Shown here: positions 1 through 7,003 of the stretch, piece after piece
Numbering within the stretch: position 1 is the first letter of the stretch
Layout: each line of letters begins with the position of its first letter
NCBI RefSeq assembly: GCF_000826065.2
Contig: NZ_LN623538.1
Span: 1 to 64,000, forward strand
Direction: 5' to 3'
DNA length: 64,000 nucleotides
DNA from: Tessaracoccus massiliensis
Lineage (GTDB): Bacteria; Actinomycetota; Actinomycetes; Propionibacteriales; Propionibacteriaceae
Made by a program: the position numbers and the translations under genes
Notes under the pieces: model-generated
Databases searched by the model: none
The model's input: the letters and a program-made list of their open reading frames with translations, nothing else
Told to the model about the DNA's origin: nothing

Positions 1-207
1 GGCCGACGCAGCAGCCGCCATCGCTGAGCGCCTGGACGCCACCATCACCGCAGCCCTGCCTGCCTAACCCCCATAGACCGGGAGGGGCGCTGACGAGCTC
101 TATATGGGGGATAGGGCGCGCCCCTCCCGGTCTATGGGGGTTAGGCAGGCAGGGCTGCGGTGATGGTGGCGTCCAGGCGCTCAGCGATGGCGGCTGCTGC
201 GTCGGCC
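1..207. repeat. Perfect 90-bp inverted repeat, 27-nt spacer
   Basis: Positions 1-90 and 118-207 are exact reverse complements, separated by spacer 91-117. The left arm reaches the window edge, so the repeat may be longer. The right arm contains the 3' end of the leftward gene ending at 141; the left arm therefore encodes the same C-terminus on the plus strand, ending at a TAA at 65-67. The spacer itself carries an imperfect copy of a short stretch of the arm (tatgggggatagg against tatgggggttagg). This could be a real inverted duplication or a fold-back assembly end. Confidence 0.95.
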
Positions 208-596
208 TTGGCCTCCGCGCTAGCGCGCCACGTCAGGAACTCAGAGCCGGGACGGGCGGCGGCCCACTCGACGACCTCGCCGTCGGCGTTGAGCACGTCG
301 TCGCCGTCGACCTTCAAGCCGGCCTTGAGCGCGGCCAGCGCGATGGGGTCGATGGCACGCACGATGATGTGCGGCGCGTGCTCCTCGGCCCACGCCAGCA
401 GCGCGGCCTCGTCGACGGCGGCGGTGGGCTTGCGGCGGGTGATGGACACGTCACCGAAGCGGGACTCCAGCGACTTGGCGCCGACGGCCTGCCTGTACTC
501 CTCGGCCGCCTCGACCGCGTCAGCCAGCGCGGCTTTCAGGCCGGACTCCAATAGCTTGAGCGCGGCGTAGCGCTCGGCGGGATTGAGTGTGGTCAC
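141..596 (-). CDS. Phage-type hypothetical protein, 151 aa
   Basis: I do not recognise the family with certainty. The protein is Ala/Glu rich, with an N-terminal helical region (about residues 1-40), a basic TRRKP stretch near 54-58 and a C-terminal Ala-rich helix. It is the last gene of a leftward operon of small phage-like genes. It starts with GTG, overlapping the stop of the upstream small gene (GTGA overlap), which supports the start and translational coupling. Its 3' end lies inside the perfect 90-bp inverted repeat, so its C-terminal coding sequence also occurs in opposite orientation at 1-67. Confidence 0.6.
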   Translation of the reverse strand: MTTLNPAERYAALKLLESGLKAALADAVEAAEEYRQAVGAKSLESRFGDVSITRRKPTAAVDEAALLAWAEEHAPHIIVRAIDPIALAALKAGLKVDGDDVLNADGEVVEWAAARPGSEFLTWRASAEAKADAAAAIAERLDATITAALPA

Positions 597-721
597 GACG
601 CCTTCTCCTCCTTCTGCTGGTCGCGTAGGCGTCCTTCGAGGTAGTCGATGAACGTCTTGGCCTCGCGGCTGGTGAGGTCGCCGGTGGTGGCGAAGCGGCC
701 GGAGCCGTCACAGGCGCTCAT
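593..721 (-). CDS. Small phage-type hypothetical protein, 42 aa
   Basis: A short gene between two leftward phage-like genes. The ATG at 721 is preceded by an AGGA-type ribosome site and lies 4 bp beyond the stop of the upstream gene; its TGA overlaps the GTG of the downstream gene. The product is charged, with a C-terminal KEEK tail, and has no membrane segment. Position in a tightly packed operon is the main evidence that it is real; function is unknown. A longer reading to 934 exists in the same frame but would overlap the neighbouring gene by more than 200 bp. Confidence 0.5.
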   Translation of the reverse strand: MSACDGSGRFATTGDLTSREAKTFIDYLEGRLRDQQKEEKAS

Positions 722-725
722 GCCG

Positions 726-1037
726 TCACGTCCTGCTGGGCTCGTCGTCGGGCTCGTCGTCCCAGGTGTCGGCCAGGGCGAGAGCCTCGGCCACGGCGGC
801 GACCACCGCGGCCTGAGTGAGCCCCAGGCTGTGGGCGACGTGCTCCAGCGGCAGGGTCGGCTCGTCGGCTCGGGCGAGGACGTCGCCGCGTGCAGCATCG
901 ACCACAGCCTCAGCAGCGGCGACCAGCTCGTCAACGACGGCGCGGGGCACGGGGCCGTTGCAGGCGTGCAGCTCGGTGGAGTGGGTCAGCAGGGTGGAGT
1001 AGAGGGCGTCGATGGCGGTGTTCAGTCTGGTGAGCAT
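726..1037 (-). CDS. Phage-type hypothetical protein, 103 aa
   Basis: An acidic, Ala-rich protein with an Asp/Glu-rich C-terminal tail (WDDEPDDEP). It has no recognisable catalytic motif or membrane segment. An AGGAG ribosome site lies about 8 nt before the ATG at 1037. It sits in the leftward operon between a putative helix-turn-helix protein (1047-1274) and a 42-aa ORF. The residue pattern near the middle (LEHVAHSLGLTQAAVVAAV) could be a degenerate helix-turn-helix, but I would not assign DNA binding on that alone. Confidence 0.55.
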   Translation of the reverse strand: MLTRLNTAIDALYSTLLTHSTELHACNGPVPRAVVDELVAAAEAVVDAARGDVLARADEPTLPLEHVAHSLGLTQAAVVAAVAEALALADTWDDEPDDEPSRT

Positions 1038-1046
1038 GTCGGGCTC

Positions 1047-1274
1047 CTATGCGTCGGGAAGGTTGTTGATCCACTCCGCGCCGGCGGCTGCGGTCACGAA
1101 GCGTTTGCGGCTGCCGGGCTGCCGCTTCGTGGCGAGTGGGGGCCAGCCGTTGACCGTGGTGGTCGCGTTGGCGCAGCGGCGGATGGTGTCGATGGAGTGG
1201 TGAGTGAGCGCAGCAAACTCGGCCAGCGATGACAACGGCGGCAGATTCAGCTCGGCGGCGGTGTACTCGGTCAT
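1047..1274 (-). CDS. Small excisionase-like helix-turn-helix protein, 75 aa
   Basis: A 75-aa basic protein whose middle resembles a MerR/excisionase-type winged helix: a helix-turn-helix around residues 16-35 (LAEFAALTHHSIDTIRRCAN), then a KRQPGSRKRF wing-like stretch and WINNLP at the C-terminus. Such proteins in phage early operons usually act as DNA-binding accessory factors. Its ATG overlaps the stop of the antirepressor gene (ATGA), implying coupled translation. The assignment as excisionase-like is an inference from size, basic character and context; no integrase is visible in the window. Confidence 0.5.
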   Translation of the reverse strand: MTEYTAAELNLPPLSSLAEFAALTHHSIDTIRRCANATTTVNGWPPLATKRQPGSRKRFVTAAAGAEWINNLPDA

Positions 1275-2059
1275 GCGATCACTTCCGCCTCGTCGAGCAG
1301 GTCGCTCAGGTCGCTGATCCCGCCGAGCTTGCGGTGCAGCGCGGACAAGCCCTTGGCTGTGATGCGCAGCGTCGGCGCGGGAATCTCGTAATCACCGGTG
1401 CGGTGATTCAGGAACGGTCCGCTCAGCTTGTGCGCGAGCCGTCCGGCGTCAATCTGCGCCTGGTAGGCGTGCCAGGCGTTGCGCGGACCTTGGCGGAACG
1501 TCCAGCCGATGGTGTGCATGTAGTCGAACAGGCGGTTGCGACCCATGCTGATCTGCGGGTCACGGGCGAGCACCTTGGCCGCATGATCCACGGACATGTC
1601 GCCGTCCGTGGCCGCCATGTGCGCCCACGCCCTGGCGGACGGTTCCAGCTCTGCGACCTTCTGCCGCTCCAGCTCCAGCGCATCCTCGGCCTCCACGACC
1701 ATGAGCGCCAGTTCGCGGCGGGTGAGCTCACGGGCCACGCCGTAGCTGCCGGTCTTGCGGATCGAGGGGAGCACCTCGGTGGTGATCCAGCGGCGGAAGG
1801 TTGCTGCCTCGGGCTTGTCGCTGCGGATGACCACCTCGTACATGCCGGCCTCGGAGACGATGGTCGTGTGCTGCGTGCCGCCGGCGGTGGGAAGGGGGTA
1901 CGTCTGGCGTACCCCCCCGTCCAGGCGGTCCTTGATCTGCGATGCCGAGCGCGTGAGGCCGAGCACCTTAGCGAGGTCATTGAGGACGAACCACGGCTCG
2001 CCGTCGATGGTGACAACCCGAACTGGGGTATCTTGGTAGCTGAAGAGTTCAAGATTCAT
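1271..2059 (-). CDS. Bro-N / KilA-type phage antirepressor
   Basis: A 262-aa antirepressor-like protein. The N-terminal Bro-N domain (about residues 3-105) contains the hallmark DGEPWFVLNDLAKVLG segment, the IVSEAGMYEVVIRS motif and FRRWITTEVLPSIRKTGSYG. The C-terminal half (about 150-250) looks like an ANT/KilAC domain ending in a helix-rich stretch. Such proteins are known to interfere with phage CI-type repressors. I chose the ATG at 2059 rather than the longer start at 2092 because AAGGAC lies at proper spacing before it. It is the first gene of a leftward early operon. Confidence 0.85.
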   Translation of the reverse strand: MNLELFSYQDTPVRVVTIDGEPWFVLNDLAKVLGLTRSASQIKDRLDGGVRQTYPLPTAGGTQHTTIVSEAGMYEVVIRSDKPEAATFRRWITTEVLPSIRKTGSYGVARELTRRELALMVVEAEDALELERQKVAELEPSARAWAHMAATDGDMSVDHAAKVLARDPQISMGRNRLFDYMHTIGWTFRQGPRNAWHAYQAQIDAGRLAHKLSGPFLNHRTGDYEIPAPTLRITAKGLSALHRKLGGISDLSDLLDEAEVIA

Positions 2060-2122
2060 GGTCTTGTCCTTTCTTGGCCCTCGGCGCTGCATACGTCGGG
2101 GGCCGTTTACGTGTGTGGCGGG

Positions 2123-2374
2123 CTAGGCTGCGGCTGTGGAAACGGCGCGCTGCTCGGCAAGCAGGGAGAAGTTGGTCAAGGTGGTGCCAAGCAGTCGTGC
2201 GACTGCGGCGAGCTCAAACACGCGGAAGGACTGCGTGCCGCGAAGCTTCCGGTTGAGCGTCACCAGTGGGATGCCTGTCTCGTCGGACACCTCGCGCTGG
2301 GTGAGCTTGGCCCCCCTGATGGCCTCTCCGACCACGGCACCCATTGCCTGATCGAGTTGATGAACTGTAGTCAT
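2123..2374 (-). CDS. Cro-like helix-turn-helix regulator, 83 aa
   Basis: A small DNA-binding protein with an XRE-type helix-turn-helix (LTQREVSDETGIPLVTLNRKLRG, roughly residues 25-47, with EL.AVARLLG following). It is divergent from the CI-like gene at 2471 and heads the leftward early operon, the arrangement expected for a Cro-type protein. I chose the ATG at 2374; an upstream in-frame start at 2416 would extend into the operator region. A GTAGTC motif overlaps its start codon. The Cro role is an inference from size and position. Confidence 0.7.
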   Translation of the reverse strand: MTTVHQLDQAMGAVVGEAIRGAKLTQREVSDETGIPLVTLNRKLRGTQSFRVFELAAVARLLGTTLTNFSLLAEQRAVSTAAA

Positions 2375-2447
2375 GCGGCACACTCTAGTAGTCAAACGGA
2401 ACAGGCGCAAGCTCATATCTGCATCTCTTTGGCATTGATATGTAGTC
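2367..2447. promoter_or_regulatory. Candidate repressor operator: three GTAGTC direct repeats
   Basis: The 96-bp divergent region between the Cro-like (ATG at 2374) and CI-like (ATG at 2471) genes holds three copies of GTAGTC on the plus strand, at 2367-2372, 2388-2393 and 2442-2447. The first two are 21 bp apart, or two helical turns. A lysis/lysogeny switch needs repeated operators exactly here. Assignment as operator is an inference. Confidence 0.35.
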
Positions 2448-2470
2448 GTGAAGACGTTAAGCTATGCCAT

Positions 2471-2794
2471 ATGGAACAGCATGAGTTGGAGCTCTGGGCG
2501 CAAGCAGTCGCCGCAGCGCTGCGCGCCGAGCGCGGCGTGGCCGGCATCAGCCAGGCGGAGGTTGAGCGACGCACCGGCATCACCCGGACGTCGTACCGGC
2601 TCTACGAGTTGGGCAAGCGCAACCCCGACGTGACGCAGCTCGCGCACATCGCGGAGGCGTTCGGCATCCCCTTCTCGCGGCTCATGGCAGCGATCGAGCA
2701 GCGCGCCGCCCTGGCTGTCTCTGACGCCGACGACATGACGATGGCCGCATGGGACAAGCGCCGCGAGCCGGACCACGAGGGCGGCGGGCTCTGA
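2471..2794 (+). CDS. CI-like XRE repressor, 107 aa
   Basis: Helix-turn-helix repressor with an XRE domain at about residues 10-70 (GISQAEVERRTGITRTSYRLYELGKRNPDVTQLAHIAEAFGIP). It lacks a LexA/CI-type self-cleavage domain. Instead it is followed immediately by a putative ImmA-like metalloprotease gene, an arrangement known from ICEBs1 and many Gram-positive phages, where the protease cleaves the repressor to induce excision. The ATG at 2471 places it divergent from the Cro-like gene. It is likely the immunity repressor of this phage-derived module. Confidence 0.75.
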   Translation: MEQHELELWAQAVAAALRAERGVAGISQAEVERRTGITRTSYRLYELGKRNPDVTQLAHIAEAFGIPFSRLMAAIEQRAALAVSDADDMTMAAWDKRREPDHEGGGL

Positions 2795-2819
2795 AGGATT
2801 GTCAGAGCGCTCTGGTGTG

Positions 2820-3239
2820 ATGCACAGCATGACGGGGGACATCATCTGGCCCGACGGGTGGCGACTCGACATCGAGGCGCTGCCCGCCGGGTTCTATGGC
2901 CTGACGGACTTCCAGCAGCGACGCTCGGTTGTCGCGGCAGGGCTGCACCCGTGGCTCCACCGGGCCACGCTCGTGCACGAGTCCATCCATGCCGCCGACG
3001 GCCCAGTGCCGCGCTGGCTGGAAGGCCGCGAAGAACGGCGCGTGCACCGCGAGACGGCCCGGCGGATGATTCCGCTGGGTGAACTTGTCCATGTTTTGCA
3101 GATCACCACCGACGCTCGCGTGGCTGCTGCCATGCTGGAGGTGCCCGTCGCGCTCGTCTGGGCGCGGCTCCAGGGCCTGCACCCGTCAGAGAGGCACGCG
3201 GTGAGGCGTGCGATCGAGAACGCCGCGCATGCGGCATGA
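2820..3239 (+). CDS. ImmA/IrrE-like metalloprotease
   Basis: The protein has a zinc-metalloprotease signature HESIH (HExxH, about residues 53-57 from the ATG at 2820), followed by a downstream REERRVHRETARRMIP helix that could supply the third ligand, and a C-terminal helix-turn-helix-like VALVWARLQGLHPSERHAV typical of ImmA-type proteins (known pattern: HExxH, then repeated helices). It lies directly behind the CI-like repressor, which is probably its substrate. The start is uncertain: TTG at 2799 has GAAGGA too close, while ATG 2820 and ATG 2829 have weak ribosome sites. Confidence 0.7.
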   Translation: MHSMTGDIIWPDGWRLDIEALPAGFYGLTDFQQRRSVVAAGLHPWLHRATLVHESIHAADGPVPRWLEGREERRVHRETARRMIPLGELVHVLQITTDARVAAAMLEVPVALVWARLQGLHPSERHAVRRAIENAAHAA

Positions 3240-3252
3240 AGGAGAGATTGCG

Positions 3253-3831
3253 ATGAGCATCGAAACGACCAAGCCCAGCAAGCCTTGGTACAAGAAGTGG
3301 TGGGTGATTGTCCTCGCCGTACTGTTCGTGCTCGGCATGATCGGCAGCCTGCTCGATGATGACACCGACGAGGCTTCGCCGGCGCCGACGCCCACGGTAA
3401 CGGAGACCGCGGTGGCGCCCGAACCCCAGCCTGAGCCGATGCAGGAGCCGACCACGGAAGAGCCGCCTGCTGAGGAGGCAACAGGGGACGCGCCGGTCGA
3501 GACTCAGCCACCCGCAGATGAGCCGTCCGACGAGCAACGCTTGGCCGCCGTGGAGGAGGCGCTGCTCGTCGGCACCGACATGGCCCCGACGTGGACGCTG
3601 CCGATTACGGGCATGGAGTTGCGCAGCGACACGCTCTTCGTCCGCTACCAGGAGTCACTGGCCGACACTGAGAAGGTGGAGCTTGGGCAGTACCTACACA
3701 ACTTCCTGCGTGCAGCGCCGGAGGATCTGGAAATCGACACCTTCGTCATCACCGACACGAGCGGTATCGATTTCAACGTGTTCTGCGGCAAGACGATCTG
3801 CGCCGGCAGCATCTGGGACATCGATTCGTGA
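3253..3831 (+). CDS. Single-pass membrane protein of the phage module, 192 aa
   Basis: A membrane-anchored protein of unknown function. A short cytoplasmic N-terminus with WYKKWW precedes one transmembrane helix (about residues 15-32). A low-complexity Pro/Glu/Thr-rich linker (about 38-95) follows, then a globular C-terminal domain of about 95 residues with two cysteines in FCGKTIC near the end. GGAGAG lies before the ATG at 3253. Proteins of this plan are common beside phage repressors as lysogenic-conversion or superinfection-exclusion candidates, but nothing in the sequence proves that role. Confidence 0.65.
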   Translation: MSIETTKPSKPWYKKWWVIVLAVLFVLGMIGSLLDDDTDEASPAPTPTVTETAVAPEPQPEPMQEPTTEEPPAEEATGDAPVETQPPADEPSDEQRLAAVEEALLVGTDMAPTWTLPITGMELRSDTLFVRYQESLADTEKVELGQYLHNFLRAAPEDLEIDTFVITDTSGIDFNVFCGKTICAGSIWDIDS

Positions 3832-4091
3832 CGCTTGACCTCGTCCTACGGCTGGCGCTCGACGGCGACGACGTGTCCTGCGTCGAGGCGCTCGGCATCC
3901 GCCGGCACCTGGTGATCCAGCGGGCGCTCGGGCTGGCCTACGATCCCGCGGTGGCACTCGAGTACCCCGAGCTGGTGCGGCGGTTGAGGGAGTATGCTGC
4001 GCAGCGACGGGCGGCTCGGTCATGTACCCGATTGGTACACGATTGGGTACACGCTCAGCCGCCTACAGGGGATGAAACTGGCTCCGACTAG
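3828..4091 (+). CDS. Small hypothetical protein, 87 aa
   Basis: This gene starts with GTG overlapping the TGA of the preceding membrane-protein gene, so it is probably translationally coupled. The first 60 residues look like a small helical, DNA-binding-like domain (VEALGIRRHLVIQRALGLAYDPAVALEYPELVRRLREYAAQ). The last 25 residues are encoded by a repeat-rich segment (4023-4051) and a hairpin (4081-4100), so the original 3' end may have been altered. No family is recognised. Confidence 0.45.
   Translation: MTLDLVLRLALDGDDVSCVEALGIRRHLVIQRALGLAYDPAVALEYPELVRRLREYAAQRRAARSCTRLVHDWVHAQPPTGDETGSD
4023..4051. repeat. Inverted repeat TGTACCC/GGGTACA between phage module and tRNA-Leu
   Basis: Arms at 4023-4029 and 4045-4051 are perfect complements around a 15-nt centre. 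The interval also contains a near-direct repeat (CGATTGGTACA and CGATTGGGTACA). It lies about 50 bp before tRNA-Leu, where the phage-like block ends. It could be a recombinase or regulator site; this is not proven. Confidence 0.4.
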
Positions 4092-4100
4092 GGTCGGAGC
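4081..4100 (+). terminator. Hairpin before tRNA-Leu
   Basis: A perfect 8-bp stem (GCTCCGAC/GTCGGAGC) with a TAGG loop. The stop codon of the 3828-4091 gene falls in it. There is no T-run, so terminator function is uncertain; it ends 3 nt before the tRNA. Confidence 0.35.
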
Positions 4101-4103
4101 TTC

Positions 4104-4185
<82 letters not shown>

Positions 4186-4212
4186 CAAATGTGCCAGCGT
4201 CTGTGCCGGATG

Positions 4213-4866
4213 TCAGCCCACCCAGCGTTCGCCCGCTTCGACGGCGGTCAGTGCACCGGCCGACAGCGTGGCCAGCGCGGTGCCGAGTTCCTCCTCACAT
4301 CCGGCCGGCACGGCTACCCGGATGTGGGCCTTGTCCGACCAGTCCACGCCGTCAACGACGACGGGTGCGCCCGAGGGGAGCACCAGGCCGCGCAGCTGGT
4401 CCTCGATGGAGCCGGCCGAGGCGAAGTCCGCGTCGATCCGCAGCAGGCGGCACAGCTGCACCCGGCGTACCCCAACCGCCTCCACGGCCTGCACGACGGC
4501 GTCGGAATACGCACGCACGAGCCCGCCCGCGCCCAGCTTGATGCCGCCGAAGTAGCGGGTGACGACGGCCACGACGTCGGTGAGGGCATTCTTCTGCAGC
4601 ACCTGGAGCATGGGGATGCCAGCGGTGCCTGCAGGTTCGCCGTCGTCAGAGCTGCGGGCGGTGCGGGCGTCGGGGCCGAGCACGAACGCCGAGCAATGGT
4701 GCCGCGCGTCGAACTGGGCGGAGCGGCGCTCCTCGATCACGGCGCGGGCCTGTTCCTCGGTGGCGACGCGCCGGATCCGGGTGAGGAAGCGTGAGCGCTT
4801 GATCTCCAGCTCGACGTCGACGCCGCGCCCGGGCGCCGCGTCGATGGTGAGGAAGTGCTCAGACAC
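4213..4866 (-). CDS. YigZ/IMPACT family protein
   Basis: UPF0029-type protein of about 217 aa. The N-terminal IMPACT domain (about residues 15-125) is recognisable from EIKRSRFLTRI, the AFVLG segment, SDDGEPAGTAGIPML, VVAVVTRYFGGIKLGAGGLVRAYSDA; a C-terminal DUF1949-like region follows. The family's exact biochemical role is unsettled (eukaryotic IMPACT binds ribosome-associated Gcn1; bacterial members are uncharacterised). I chose the GTG at 4866, which overlaps the stop of bcp by 8 bp and yields the conserved N-terminus, over a longer reading to 4956. Confidence 0.85.
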   Translation of the reverse strand: MSEHFLTIDAAPGRGVDVELEIKRSRFLTRIRRVATEEQARAVIEERRSAQFDARHHCSAFVLGPDARTARSSDDGEPAGTAGIPMLQVLQKNALTDVVAVVTRYFGGIKLGAGGLVRAYSDAVVQAVEAVGVRRVQLCRLLRIDADFASAGSIEDQLRGLVLPSGAPVVVDGVDWSDKAHIRVAVPAGCEEELGTALATLSAGALTAVEAGERWVG

Positions 4867-5338
4867 CCAGTTCGCGGCGCAGCTTCGCCACGTGGCCCGT
4901 CGCCTTGACGTTGTACTGGGCCACGCGGACCAGGCCGTTACCCTCGTCGTCGACATCGATCACGAAGGTGGAGCGCAGCACGCCCTCGATCTCCTTGCCG
5001 TACAGCTTGCGCAGGCCGTAGGCACCGTAGAGGTTGAGCACCTTCTTCTCCGGATCCGCCAGGAGGGTGAACCCGATGTCGGACTTCTCCTTGAACTTGG
5101 CCAAGCGCTCAACACAATCGGGGGAGACGCCCAGGACGGTGTAGCCGGCCTCGTTGAAGGCGTCGATGGAGGCCGAGAAGTCGACCGCCTGCGTGGTGCA
5201 GCCGGGCGTCATGGCGGCTGGGTAGAAGTACAGGATGACCGAGCGGCCCGCGAAGTCCGTGAGGGACACCTCGTTGCCTGTCTCGTCGGGCAGGGTGAAG
5301 GCGGGGGCCGGCGTGCCGGTGGTCAAACGTGCGCTCAT
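4859..5338 (-). CDS. bcp: Thioredoxin-dependent peroxiredoxin (Bcp/PrxQ)
   Basis: A 159-aa peroxiredoxin that reduces hydroperoxides in the cytoplasm. The peroxidatic site is TPGCTTQAVDF with Cys47. The usual PrxQ resolving cysteine five residues later is absent; the only other cysteine is Cys75 in SPDC, a position matching the helix-3 resolving cysteine of some PrxQ enzymes (known for Xanthomonas-type PrxQ). Start ATG at 5338. yigZ follows with an 8-bp overlap, so the two genes are probably co-transcribed. Confidence 0.9.
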   Translation of the reverse strand: MSARLTTGTPAPAFTLPDETGNEVSLTDFAGRSVILYFYPAAMTPGCTTQAVDFSASIDAFNEAGYTVLGVSPDCVERLAKFKEKSDIGFTLLADPEKKVLNLYGAYGLRKLYGKEIEGVLRSTFVIDVDDEGNGLVRVAQYNVKATGHVAKLRRELGV

Positions 5339-5408
5339 GCGGGTAAGTCTAACCATCGTTGCCAGGCCCGCTAGGCTGGTGCCGGAGCACCTATCTAGGA
5401 GAACTCGC

Positions 5409-5732
5409 ATGAGCACCCGTTCTGTCGATGAGATCCGCGTCGATCTCGCCGCCAACCGCGCCAAGCTGGCCAACGCCACCTCCGAGGCCGTCGAGGCGAT
5501 GAAGCCGAAGAACATCGCGAAGGAGTCTGCGGAGCAGGTCAAGCAGTTCGCGAAGGCCGAGTTCGACGCCGCCACCTCCTCGTTCAAGGATGAGGACGGG
5601 GCCTGGCGCTCGGACCGCCTGATGCTGATCGGCGGCGCCATCGTGGGAGCCGTGGTGTTCCTGGTGGCGGTCAACTCGATCGCGAAGCACCGCACGATCG
5701 CCGCGCACTCGCGCCGGGCCATCGAGCAGTGA
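5409..5732 (+). CDS. DUF3618 membrane protein
   Basis: A 107-aa protein of the actinobacterial DUF3618 type. The N-terminal motif RSVDEIRVDLAANRAKLANA is typical of the family. A helical, charged middle follows, then one transmembrane helix at about residues 77-95 (LMLIGGAIVGAVVFLVAVN) and a short basic tail. AGGAG lies 8 nt before the ATG at 5409. It overlaps the next gene by 4 bp (GTGA). Function is unknown; family members are often found with phage-holin-like or envelope proteins. Confidence 0.8.
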   Translation: MSTRSVDEIRVDLAANRAKLANATSEAVEAMKPKNIAKESAEQVKQFAKAEFDAATSSFKDEDGAWRSDRLMLIGGAIVGAVVFLVAVNSIAKHRTIAAHSRRAIEQ

Positions 5733-6052
5733 GCGAGGCCAGTCTCGCCATCCGGATGCTGCACGACCGCGTCCTGGTGGACGTGGACGCGGTGGCCGGC
5801 GAGCGCCGCAGCGGCGGCGGCATCCTCATCCCCGCCACGGTGCAGATGGGCCGCCGGCTGACGTGGGCGAAGGTGGTGGCCATCGGCCCCAACGTGCGCT
5901 CCGTGGAGGTTGACGACCGCGTGCTGTTCGACTCCGAAGACCGCGCAGAGGTTGAGTTACAGGCCAAGAGCTATGTGCTGTTGCGGGAGCGCGACATCCA
6001 CGCCGTCGCCTCCTCCGCGCCGTCCGACGGTGGGACCGGCCTGTATCTGTGA
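5729..6052 (+). CDS. GroES/Cpn10-like co-chaperonin paralogue
   Basis: A 107-aa Cpn10-fold protein: MLHDRVLVDVD at residues 10-20, GGILIPATVQ (mobile-loop region), a VVAIGPNV strand, VEVDDRVLFD and the C-terminal YVLLRERDIHAV, all matching GroES order. It has no groEL next to it and carries an extended Ser/Gly-rich tail, so it is probably an accessory paralogue rather than the main GroES. Its GTG start overlaps the DUF3618 stop, suggesting coupled translation. Confidence 0.8.
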   Translation: MSEASLAIRMLHDRVLVDVDAVAGERRSGGGILIPATVQMGRRLTWAKVVAIGPNVRSVEVDDRVLFDSEDRAEVELQAKSYVLLRERDIHAVASSAPSDGGTGLYL

Positions 6053-6093
6053 GCTTGAGCGGCCCTCGCCGCTCGCGGGAATAGGCTGAGCAC

Positions 6094-6975
6094 GTGGATA
6101 GCTCACCGGGCACGTACACGGTCAGGCAGGTTGCCGCCCTGACCGGTATCGCGGGCACCACGCTGCGGATGTGGGAACGCCGTTACGCAGTGGTGAGCCC
6201 CGTCCGGTCCGAGAGCGGCTACCGCATGTACTCGGATTCCGACGTGGCCCGCTTGCGCGCCATGGCATCACTGGTTTCCGACGGTGTCCCCCCGTCGGTG
6301 GCTGCACGCAGTCTCGACTCCGTCACCCCACCCGAGGGCGGACCGGCGGGCGACGGGTTGGCCGAGCTTGATCTGGTGACCGCCGCCACCAGCCTGGACA
6401 CCCCGCGCCTGGACTCGGTGCTGAGGGATGCCTTCGCGCGCGGCCCGGTGGAGCTGGTGGTTGATTCCTGGCTTCTCCCCGAGTTGGCCCGGCTGGGCCA
6501 GGCGTGGGAGGACAACAACGTCAACGTGGCTGACGAGCACTTCGCCAGCGGGGCAGTGGCCCGCATGCTGGGGCGCCAGTTCGACGCCACACCCAACCCA
6601 GAGACGGCCCCGCAGGTGCTGGTGGGGCTACCTCCTGGTTCACGCCACGAATTCGGCCTGCTGTCGTTCGCCATCTGCCTGCGCAGGCAGGGCGTCGGCG
6701 TGGTCTATCTGGGGGCGGATGTGCCTGTCGACGACTGGGTGGCCGCGGCGCACACCCTGCGGCCGCGTGCCGCGGTGGTGGGCGCTCCGCAGTGCACGAG
6801 CTCGGACCTCGCCCAGGAGGTGGTGGACGGGCTGCGCGCCCAGTCGCCGCCCGTAGCGGTCTGGGTGGGCGGTGGTGTCGCTGCCACGGTGCAGCGTGCC
6901 GAACGCCTTCCCGACGCCGTGGCTGAGGCCGCCAGAGAAGTGGCGTTGGCCCTGCGCGCCGGCCGCCGCCCGTAG
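6094..6975 (+). CDS. MerR-family regulator with B12-binding domain (CarH/LitR-like)
   Basis: A 293-aa regulator. The N-terminal MerR winged helix spans about residues 8-75 (TVRQVAALTGIAGTTLRMWERRY). The middle four-helix domain has the CarH-type W-x9-EH motif exactly (W138, E148, H149). The C-terminal Rossmann-like cobalamin-binding domain (from about 174) carries the lower-ligand motif as SRHEFG (H185), with Ser where DxHxxG has Asp/Glu. The residue after the Trp is Glu139, where Thermus CarH has the His that forms the light-state adduct. CarH proteins repress DNA in the dark through adenosylcobalamin; here light response is doubtful. A flavoprotein gene follows 28 bp downstream. Confidence 0.88.
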   Translation: MDSSPGTYTVRQVAALTGIAGTTLRMWERRYAVVSPVRSESGYRMYSDSDVARLRAMASLVSDGVPPSVAARSLDSVTPPEGGPAGDGLAELDLVTAATSLDTPRLDSVLRDAFARGPVELVVDSWLLPELARLGQAWEDNNVNVADEHFASGAVARMLGRQFDATPNPETAPQVLVGLPPGSRHEFGLLSFAICLRRQGVGVVYLGADVPVDDWVAAAHTLRPRAAVVGAPQCTSSDLAQEVVDGLRAQSPPVAVWVGGGVAATVQRAERLPDAVAEAAREVALALRAGRRP

Positions 6976-7003
6976 CCCGTCCAGGAAGCCCTACGCTGAT
7001 GGC

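Noticed and set aside
1229-2794. A 521-codon plus-strand frame over the phage control region
   Set aside because: Only its last 107 codons (from 2471) form the CI-like repressor; the rest is antisense to the antirepressor and Cro-like genes.
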